Shown: in pieces, positions 55,735-64,000 of the stretch
Layout of the letters: every line of letters begins with the position of its first letter
Numbering within the stretch: the stretch's first letter is position 1
From: Puccinia triticina
Taxonomy: Eukaryota > Basidiomycota > Pucciniomycetes > Pucciniales > Pucciniaceae
Assembly (NCBI RefSeq): GCF_026914185.1
Contig: NC_070570.1
Span: forward strand, 1,798,001-1,862,000
DNA length: 64,000 nt
Direction: 5' to 3'
Position numbers and translations under genes: made by a program
The notes under the pieces: model-generated
What the model was told of the DNA's origin: nothing
Databases searched by the model: none
The model's input: only the letters and a program-made list of their open reading frames with translations

Positions 55735-57345
55735 ATGTGTCCCAGCTCTACGACAATGCCCGGTCCTCATCACTCTGGTAGTGTTATGTGTCACCAAAAT
55801 ATCACCATGTCATCAACCTTCGGCAGTTTCCTATCAACCTCAGTCGTAGCTGATCATGGCACCGAATCCTGTTCTCGACGAGCAGCGACCGGAGTCATCG
55901 GTTATGCTGGCAGAACAGCCTCGCCACCCATGGGCGGTAATTCTAGCTCGTACCAATCAACCGACTTCTTGAGTTCGACCCCTTCCACTCAAGATGCAGT
56001 GTCCTCGATGGATCTCAACAACTGCTCGCGGGTCAACGGAGAATGGTTGTTTACGAATCCCTTTGGCGCGGCAGTTCCAGCGAATCAATCTTCTGAGCAT
56101 CACACTGGACGCGAACTCAGCCTTGAGGAGTCACTACTTTCCGAAGCCTTGGGGAAGCCTGATTCAGAATTGCTAAGCTTTCTAACATCCAATTTTTCAG
56201 TCGGAGAAAACTCGACCCTGTCATCTCAAGACGGCAATCATGTTCACGAGACGCTTCAGAAGGGCTCCCCTTCAATCGGCATCAACTTCTCGACCGGCCT
56301 CGAATCCACTTGCACCCCGGCAGCCAGCCCTTCCAAGTCAACAGCCTCGGTCAAGATCGAAAGCCCGGGGGGCTATGCGAATAGAAAACTCTTTAATTCC
56401 AGCGCACTCGAAAACTTTGGGAATGAGCTTTCAAAGTACAAGAATGTTTCTCAGGCACAACCTATAGGAGAAAACGTTGGCCTCGAAGCGTACCCATCCT
56501 CTACCTCTTCGAATTCCTCTTCTCATTCCAGCTCGCCTTCTTTGTCCTCCTCGTTTACTTTGAATTCACGATCATCCTCCTACTCCCCTTGCCACTCGTC
56601 AGTAGATCTGAGTCATTTCAACGAAGCTTCCACGTTTTCCCAAAACGTCCCAGACACTCTCTTCGAGAACGACTTTTACGAACGTGCTCCGGAAGACCTC
56701 ATCAACGTCGATACCCAACCGAATTTCTTTAATCCGATTGCCAATGAGGGACACCTGGGACTCGAAAGTTTTTACCCTCTTCAACACCATATCCAGCAGC
56801 AGCAGCAGCAACTGCTACATCAGCTCGAACTTCAACAATTATGGCAGCAAGATCTACAGCGACAGCAGTCCTGGTCTCAGGGACTTCGACCACAAATCCC
56901 GGAGATGGCCAATTTCTTCAATTCAACTCAATACCCAGATGTCCAATCAACAAACTTTCAAGCACCGCCAGCGTTGAAACCAATATTCATTTGTCACAAG
57001 TGTGGCAAAGGCCATACTCGGCAAAGCAACCTCTTAGCCCATCTCAGAGATACCCATTCACAGGTCAAAAAAGGTACGCTCTCGTACATCTTCCTCTCTG
57101 TTGATCACTAACCAGTCCTGAATCATGTTTCTCATCCTTTTTACCATCCCTAATCGTTGCGTACAAATATAGTTGCTTGCGATTTTCCCGGTTGCACCAA
57201 ATCTTACAAGCGAGTTTCGGAGTGTCGAAGGCATAAAAAGGACCTGCATGGTATTCCGCTGCCCAGTGAATTAAGTGGCAAGGTTCGCAAGCCGCGGTCC
57301 ACGATCTCTTCTATGTTTCGACCTTCAAAATTCCAAAGCGCTTGA
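55735..57345 (+). CDS. C2H2 zinc-finger transcription factor
   Basis: Exons are 55735-57073 and 57173-57345, with a 99-nt phase-1 intron (57074-57172), giving 503 residues. The start MCPSSTTMPGPHHSG was taken as the first Met after the hydrophobic, probably untranslated leader. The frame is open back to 55399, so a longer start is possible. There is a long Ser/Thr/Asn-rich region, a poly-Ser patch and a Gln-rich segment (HHIQQQQQQLLHQLELQQLW). Two fingers close the protein. The first is CHKCGKGHTRQSNLLAHLRD-TH (C-x2-C-x12-H-x4-H, from residue 420) and the second CDFPGCTKSYKRVSECRRHK (C-x4-C-x12-H-x4-H, from 449), which the intron separates. It is probably a nuclear DNA-binding regulator. The targets are unknown. 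Confidence 0.85.
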
Positions 57346-57961
57346 AGTTACGGAGTCGACCACGGACTAGGTTTCTATGTTAACCTCTTGCGTTAACCAC
57401 TCAGGAGGTTGTAGATGAAAAGGCATACAAGGCTAGCTACGATAGTGTCCGAATACCTTGTAATTTTTTCATATCTTACTTTACTTTTCGCATTGTAATG
57501 TCCTCTCCTCACAGATCGCCATGCAGGTCTTTTTCCCTGTATATGTTCGTATTAATACGTAGTCCTCCTCCGACTAACTATTTTTATTCCGATAACTGCC
57601 TTTTCAACTTACTTTTTTATGTATTTACTCCCCTTGTACTGTCAGTCCTGCCTATAATTTATTTAATTGATCCACAGCTTGATTGCTCTTTGATTCCACG
57701 GGACGACACGAAACTTGTCCACTATGTAAGACACCGGAGAGAATCGACTGGCAAGCGTTACTAATGAGTAAAAAATTATTTAAATCAACATTGATAATTG
57801 AGAAAGATCAGAATCAGGAATCAGAAGACAAGGAGCCTGTCGCCACGGATTTCTCTTTGGCGCGCAGCTCTCACCGGCAACCATGCATATGCAAAGTAGC
57901 GTCTTGCGAGTTTGTATGCTGTTCTGCTTGGCTGGCGAGTTGCGTGACTGCCGTATTGACC
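57346..57961. other. intergenic
   Basis: A 616-bp stretch between two plus-strand genes. It is T-rich, and no separate gene is seen. Confidence 0.55.
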
Positions 57962-59492
57962 ATGTCTCAGCCAACCAGCCCACCCACTGCAGCCTCAATC
58001 CAAACACCATCGCAGGACGAAGGGGAAAAAACGAATCTGGAGCTAGTCCAAGTCTTACCAGGTATAGCAGTCAGTCCTCTGGTCTCGTAACTCTCACGAA
58101 TGAATAAGAAATATATCTGATTGTTTCTACATTCAGGTCACAACGATCGAGCATGGTCCGTCGCTTGGCATCTCACTCGTCCGATATTGGCCTCATCGTC
58201 TACAGACAAACAGTTACGACTCTATCAATACCATCTCAGGCCGAATTTCATAGACGGGTCGGACTCCAAGCTCGAGTTTCAGTACATCGATTCCATCCCC
58301 AGCGCTCATACTCGTACCGTTAGATCCATAGATTGGTCTCCAAAGGGAGACCTTTTGGCTTCTGGCTCTTTCGATTCTACTGCTTCGATTTGGTCGAGCA
58401 ATCATTTCGAGCAAAAAGTCAACCAAGCCGGTCTGAACTCGGAAGACGAATCAGGAAGGCCTAAATCACCCATTCTAGATGGAGAGGAAGAGGGAGAAGA
58501 GAGCTGGGAGTGTTTGATGTCACTCGAAGGCCACGAGAGCGAAGTGAAAGGTGTCTCGTGGAACCGAAACGGAAATCTATTGGCTACTTGCTCTAGGGAT
58601 AAGAGTGTTTGGATTTGGGAGATCCTGATCGGAAATGACTCGCAGGAAAATCACAACGTTATGCAAGATGATGAGGGCTACGAGGTCATTTCAGTTCTCA
58701 TGGAACACGAACAAGACGTCAAATCGGTTTGTTGGTCACCAGTAGAAGATCTGTTGTGCTCGACCTCCTACGACAACAATATTCATCTGTATGCCGAAGA
58801 TGTCACTGCCGATGGGGATTTCACCTTACTCCATCGTCTCAAAGGCCATCAATCTACTGTCTGGGACGCCAGCTTCTCACCCTGTGGCGAATACTTGGCG
58901 TCCTGCTCAGACGACCTATCGATTCGGATCTGGCACCGTGAAAAGCTCGCTCAAGGTGGAGTCGAAGGAAGAGATGGAGGTCTTACTGGGGGGTGGCGAA
59001 TTGGTCGTAGTGAAAGAGAACGATGGACATGCGTCTCTGTGCTATCTGGTTATCATTCTCGGACGATCTACTCCCTGGATTGGACGTTTGCTACGGTTCA
59101 TAACCAAAACGAGTCGCAATGTCTAGGTATGATCGTGTCTTGTGGCGGAGACGGTATTATCAACGTGTTGAAACTTGTAAGCTTCATGACCATCTGATCT
59201 TTAAACTCAGAACAATTCAAGTAATCGTCTTTTAACCGGCATGTACCAGTCGAAGGGTATTCCGGTCTCTGGCCTGGACATTTCGTCTGCTCAGCCGGAC
59301 GTTGTTCTTTTGGTGCAACGGAAAAAGGCGCACGGGACTAGCGATATAAACGATGTTGCCTGGTGTAAAGTGAAAGCTTCCAACAAATCGACCGATTTGG
59401 ATCAGTCTGATTGGCGGACAGGTGTCCACCGACTCTTCGCTAGTTCCGGTGACGATGGATCAATCCGCGTTTGGAGGATCACCGAAACATAA
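57962..59492 (+). CDS. CIA1: CIA1 (CIAO1), cytosolic Fe-S assembly WD40 protein
   Basis: Exons are 57962-58061, 58137-59176 and 59250-59492. The introns are 75 and 73 nt, phases agree, and the product is 460 residues. CIA1 is the seven-bladed beta-propeller of the CIA targeting complex (with Met18 and Cia2) that hands 4Fe-4S clusters to cytosolic and nuclear apoproteins. Visible WD features: HNDRAWSVAWHLTRPILASS, HTRTVRSIDWSPKGDLLASG with STASIW, HESEVKGVSWNRNGNLLATC with DKSVWIWE, HEQDVKSVCWSPVEDLLCST, HQSTVWDASFSPCGEYLASC with LSIRIW, YHSRTIYSLDW, and FASSGDDGSIRVW at the end. The order and the first-blade AWSVAW...KQLRLY pattern match CIA1 rather than generic WD proteins. It is somewhat longer than yeast Cia1 (about 330), with acidic inserts (GEEEGEES). 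Confidence 0.9.
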
Positions 59493-60201
59493 TGATTCAA
59501 GCTATTTTAAGCGGTGAAACTAACAGTTCATGAGTTGGACATGTAGAAAGATAACGCTTGACCACATCTTGACTAATCCCCCAGCAGTCATCCATAATCT
59601 TTGTGGGTCCTACTTGTACGCGATGGACCTTTTTTTCTTACTTCGCACGAATCAAACCTCTCTGCCGATTGTGCAGGCAGGTTGACAAATACACTTAAAT
59701 ATATGTTAAAGTATCCCTGCAAAATGTGTAATTTTAATTTTGGGAATTCGTCCGCAACCGGGACTTATAATTACAAGATTCCACTTATACCAGCAGTCAT
59801 TAGCCATTGCTTTTTAACCAAATTCCCTTGACTTGCAAAATTCTTTGAGAACTTCCGCTACCCCCATAAAATGGTTAGATCCTACATATTTATGTCTTGC
59901 TTGGCCTTCTTTGCTGGATGACTGGCGTCTTGCATTCCTTCCAAAGGAATCCCGATTTTTACGCTTTCACCAATACATCTTGGAACAACTGTTGTCATAC
60001 TCCTTATTCGCTGTCATCCTGACAGGACCATCCATGTTTCTTATGTATCAAGACTCAAGAGGGACGCCAAGCAAGTGACACACTTGGGCCTTCTGAGTCG
60101 ATAAAACTTAAAAGTAGTACTTGTGCGTCATTTCAGTTCAAGGGAACTGAAACTTGACAACATAGCTAGCTCTTTTAGCAACAACTGTTTCGAGATTCAC
60201 C
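59493..60201. other. intergenic
   Basis: No gene is supported in about 700 bp. Confidence 0.5.
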
Positions 60202-60696
60202 ATGGTGAGGGAGAAATGTAATACTCCATGGAAAGACCTGAGAAATCTGCCAAACACTCCCATTCTTGTTCTTGTAGAAAGAACCCAGAGGCAGTGGGTA
60301 CCACTTGCTTTCCCTGAAAACTTCATGTCATGTCCTGAAGGAAACGCGACATGCAATGGTGGTCACCACCTGCCCAACTTCAATCAATCAATTTTCACAT
60401 TCTCCGATCCACCGGCCGCACGGACGGCGGCCCTGGGCGGCCTCAGGAGCAGATCAATGTCAGGAGTATTTACTAATCATACAAAACTCGAGGAACAAAT
60501 CATTCTCAAATCGTTCGAGTTTCCAGTTATGGCATGCAGTCCGCTGGATGAGAGTGTGGCATCCGCGGTATTCGGTGAGTGTAATCACCCACAAACATGC
60601 CTCAATAGACCTCCAGTGGATTGTAAGTATGGAGTTCCGAAAGGCATCTCATTAACTCTTGTTAGGAGTGACAGATGGCTCGACACGTACACTTGA
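60202..60696 (+). CDS. hypothetical open frame (weak)
   Basis: A 164-codon open frame, MVREKCNTPWKDLRN..., with eight Cys and several N-x-S/T sites (GNATCNGG, NQSIFTF). It has no signal peptide at this start and no recognised domain. GT and AG sites inside (for example GTGAGT near 60573) suggest it could be part of a spliced gene upstream of the secreted protein. The evidence is length and composition only. Confidence 0.3.
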   Translation: MVREKCNTPWKDLRNLPNTPILVLVERTQRQWVPLAFPENFMSCPEGNATCNGGHHLPNFNQSIFTFSDPPAARTAALGGLRSRSMSGVFTNHTKLEEQIILKSFEFPVMACSPLDESVASAVFGECNHPQTCLNRPPVDCKYGVPKGISLTLVRSDRWLDTYT

Positions 60697-60874
60697 CCCG
60701 ATGAGCTTCTATCTAGAAGCTCATAAAGAAGCCAAGTTGTTTCAAGAATTTCTCACCCATCATTCCACGAGAGCGGTTTGGCTTGTCCGGCAGAACAAAC
60801 AGCTTTTAAACATACTCCCCATCTCCTTCCGGTTCTCATACAATACCTTCCAGCCATTCGAACACCGAAGTAAC

Positions 60875-61530
60875 ATGGGTCTGCCAGGATCTCTCTACCG
60901 AAAGGTTATAGCTCAAGTAATCCTATGCCTAGCAATGTGCTCCTGCTTCCGATGCGCATTCCGATTGTCGACCATTCAAGAAGATGCAGAGCCAGAATTG
61001 ATGAAAATTACGGACGAAACCCCTCGAATTCTTATCAAAAGCGACGAAGCAAAGCGGAATGAGATAGTCGATGCGGTACTACAAGCAGCTAAGCAAGGTG
61101 ATGGGGTCATTATTAAAGTCGAACCAAATGTGAATTGGATGCTGACTGATCCACAAATACTTTAGGCGTTCGAGATTTCCTTCCCGCCCAACAGCTTGAA
61201 CATTTTGAGTATCGTTTGGTACCCGGCGTGATTAGAGAGGTTTTATTGCGTCTACCTGTCCAGGACCATCGCGAACTCGATACTACAGGTGCATTAATCG
61301 AGGACATACACGAATTTATCTTGGAAAAAGTCCAAACATCCTTTGCAATTGAATGCGCAGTCGCCTTTAGGGATGGCCTCAAGTTACTCAGTAGAAAACT
61401 CCGGCCAACTTCTTCTAAGATTAGGGGAAGGATCCAGCCCACGATTATAACGATTAAGCAACATCTTGCCACGTTAAAAAGAAAGGTTGCAGATGAGGCT
61501 AGAGAAAAGTCCTTCCTCATGAATATGTAA
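60875..61530 (+). CDS. small predicted secreted protein (effector candidate)
   Basis: Exons are 60875-61097 and 61166-61530. The intron is 61098-61165 (68 nt, GTGATG...TTTAG, phase 1), and the product is 195 residues. The start MGLPGSLYRKVIAQVILCLA fits a signal peptide (basic n-region, hydrophobic core, small residues CFRCA near the likely cleavage). The mature part is charged and helical, QEDAEPELMKITDETPRILI, then after the splice GVRDFLPAQQLEHFEYRLVP. It has few Cys and ends KRKVADEAREKSFLMNM. Splicing is supported because it removes an in-frame TAG and joins frames at a typical intron length. I do not recognise the family. In a rust fungus a short secreted protein without a known domain is an effector candidate, but that is inference. 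Confidence 0.65.
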
Positions 61531-61771
61531 ACAATGGTTACTAGATCATAGATGAATTGACAGGTGATATTGAGCCAGCATACACATCATATTTCCAGTT
61601 CAACTCTGTTTCTCAGCCCACAGAAGATAAATTTCCACTACACTTCCCCTCTATAAGTTTAAACCACATCAATTACAACAGGAGGTTTGACAGATGTAGA
61701 TGTTTTTTGGCCATTTTAATCAGCATAATGGGTTCACAATTGAATCTTACCAAACTTTGGAGCTAAATTTA

Positions 61772-62509
61772 GGGTCAGCCTAAATGCACTCCAAAAAAAT
61801 CCCAAAAGCACTCCAAAAGTGAGTGTATGGAGTGTGCACTCCAATGATTGTTGGAGTACAGACTAGAGTACTCCAAGTCAATTGGAGTGCAGAACCGGGG
61901 ACTCCATACTCTTTGGAGTGCACCACAAAGAACTCCAGTGGCCAGGAAATGTAATGAGTGCCTACCCATCAGCTATCAGATGGATCCAAAGTTGGATGGG
62001 TCTCTTATCAAGAACTTCTGAGGGGAATAATAAAATGTAGCTTGCATGCAATTTTTCAACTCTGCTTTCAAGTCTGAATATCTGACTTGAATGTCAACTT
62101 GCAAAATTGCATGCAAATTGAATCTGGCCAAATTTGAAAACACATCTTAATTTAGCTGTGTTGCGCTAAAGCTACATAGAAGTTCAAGCCACATAAAAGT
62201 GGCTGCTACACTGCAATAAGGTCAAACAGGGGTTACCAATGAAAGATTGGTCCCCCAGACCAATAAAATATTAGCAGGGCCTACCAATGTGTATTGGTGG
62301 CCAGGGTGAGCCCTGCCAATATAATATGGATTGTTTGGTGTGGCAGGGTGTTCACTCCATACCAGCCTGGAGTGCCGGGTTGGGCACTCCAAATGGGGGC
62401 TGGTTTTGGAGTGAACAATCCTCCACTCCAAAAATCTTGGAGTGGTCTGGATTTCACGCCTTTTTTGGCGTGCACCTGGCATTTTTTTGGCATGCCTAAA
62501 GCCCAACCC
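61772..62509. mobile_element. MITE with TA TSD and GGAGTGC repeats
   Basis: TA lies at 61770-61771 and 62510-62511. The ends GGGTCAGCCTAAATGCACTC and the inverse of ...GCATGCCTAAAGCCCAACCC are similar, both leading to CCAAAAAAAT. (T)GGAGT(G)CACTCC motifs on both strands crowd the two ends. It has no gene. Confidence 0.55.
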
Positions 62510-62599
62510 TATAAGATTGGTCTGGGAGACTGATATTATATTTTTTCCCCCTGTCAGTTGCGGAAATACCAAGACCATTGTCTTCTAGCTATGCTGGCT

Positions 62600-62670
62600 G
62601 CAAAATATATGCTTCAGTGGTAGCGCTGAAGAATAGAGCACGGTTTCAAGGTTTGAATACTGGCAAAGAC
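62600..62670 (+). repeat. tRNA-like (SINE-type) segment
   Basis: GCTTCAGTGGTAGCGC (62611-62626) resembles a D-arm/A box, and GGTTTGAATAC (62650-62660) a degenerate B box. No cloverleaf can be closed. Confidence 0.4.
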
Positions 62671-64000
62671 AAAAAAAGGATAATATTTTTATAGGAGGGG
62701 TTTAAATATAGCAGTCAAGGGTATTTAAGTGCCCTCCATTATAATTTCAGGGCTTGCAGAGCAGGGGTGTTCAAGATGCCTGATGCAGCGGGGGCCTGGA
62801 GTACAGGTATTGTTTGCTGGGGTAACCCCTTTGGGAATCTAGGAAGATATCTGACAATAACTTAAAGAAAAGCAGGACTCACTTTCAATCTATGAGTTGG
62901 AGAGAGATATGCGTCAAAAGGGAGTGCAAGGTAGGACGTTGAGAAGTTTTAACTTCAATCTGAATCAGACACGGGAGCGGTAGCGGCTTGTTGAAGAGTG
63001 TATTGAGAAGAATAGTACAGTTTTGGGTGCCTGTTTGGATGAATCTGCCAATATTCCAGACACAAGAACAGCTTATTTTATAGATTTTTTCTTGCCTCTT
63101 TGTTATGGTGTTTCTTGTACCAGCTCATCATTGACCAGGAGAATCACCGTAATGAGGGATTCATTTCTTGGATTATTTGATTTTGTAATTTCAAGGAAGA
63201 GTGCTTTCTCAGACTCTTTTCAAGGATAGCGCATACTCCCTACCACAACTAGGGAGTCCCTAGTTCATTCAAGTTTCTGCAAATCTGCACTTTATTGAGA
63301 GGGTAGTGCTTTCTTTGTACTTATACTTTGATTTATTTATTTATTTTATTATTTTGTTCTTTGATCAGTTAGCTCTGATAAAGTAGCTAGCTGACACCCC
63401 CGTTCAAACTGAAAGATTACAAAGAACTAAGATTCATTTCTTTTTTAGAATCTTCTCTAATTGTAGATACAAGTTTATGTTATGCATCAGACGATGAAGG
63501 TCTGTTTACCTAAGAGCAGATGGCTGGCCACTATCTACTGAGTAAGAGACAATGAGGCTAGGAAATAGAAATTTCTAGCGCAACTGAAGTTGCGGGATCT
63601 GGATGGTCTGATTAGAATAAAGTAAGTTGTCAGACATCACTCTTGTTCATCTTTAATAGGATAGCAACTTTTACCTTACTTAGATACAGCCTTTCTGGAC
63701 TTTGTATCCGGTTTTATTGCTTTTTAGCAATGCGGCGAAGGAGTGCCACAACATTATCTGCAAGAGTTTAATGTTGCTTTGACTTCAGCTTTCTGCTAGC
63801 TTTCATCTCAGTACATGAACACTCTTACTGATTTGGTCTCCTCCAAGATGAGTTGACTCAGTGTTTTCTGACTGATCTACTTTGACTTGGTCTAAGAGAT
63901 AATTTTTGACTAAGCGTTAGCTACAATCTTCCTTCAATCCTTGAGTTATATAACTACCGCTTACCTTTGGCGCTGGTTGTTATTCTCTTGGATAGAGGTC
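62671..64000. other. repeat-like, no gene
   Basis: No coding sequence is supported. An 8-bp perfect hairpin, ACTCCCTA / TAGGGAGT, lies at 63235-63257. The 63500-63560 stretch resembles the sequence near 40250-40310. Confidence 0.45.

Overview
The window looks like nuclear DNA of a basidiomycete rust fungus (Pucciniales, probably Puccinia-like). The evidence is GT-AG introns of about 50-100 nt, single-copy fungal housekeeping genes (GATOR1 subunit NPR3, Fe-S assembly factor CIA1), a dense load of nested class I and class II transposons, and a lineage-specific tandem family. The species cannot be fixed from sequence alone.

Region 1 (about 0.4-12 kb) starts with a LINE reverse-transcriptase remnant and a possible solo LTR. 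It is then filled by four tandem copies (start codons at 2787, 4937, 7321 and 10776) of a ~403-residue helical protein family with no function I recognise. Each copy has a 13-nt first exon (M-P-Q-E), a 70-72 nt phase-1 intron and one long exon. Copies 1-3 are open, and copy 2 uses a GC-AG intron. Copy 4 has an in-frame TGA at codon 20, and a 1.08-kb transposon sits between its TATA-like box and its start codon. A diverged fifth member at 24.6-25.9 kb has the same intron position and phase but a one-base frameshift.

Region 2 (about 12.3-44 kb) is a transposon graveyard. It holds Tc1/mariner-type elements with CAGCCA termini and TA duplications, Ty1/copia remnants, a structurally complete hAT element with perfect 8-bp target duplications (29042-32827), several non-autonomous elements whose ends and target duplications can be read directly, minisatellites, long inverted repeats, and one rust-type gene with a single nonsense codon (33429-34661). 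Three elements share CAA-type termini and 7-bp target duplications. Two partial copies of one transposon even give a filled and an empty site for one of them.

Region 3 (about 45-61.6 kb) is gene-rich: NPR3 (TORC1 / amino-acid signalling, minus strand), a GPI-anchored secreted protein, a two-finger C2H2 transcription factor, CIA1 (cytosolic Fe-S assembly), and a small two-exon predicted secreted protein that is a reasonable effector candidate. Region 4 (61.6-64 kb) returns to MITE and tRNA-like repeats.

Most of the stop codons that break coding sequences in the repeat-rich part are TGA at positions where the intact reading would have TGG or CGA. C-to-T type transitions can explain this. Gene models here were built by hand from splice signals and reading-frame arithmetic, and no database search was possible.
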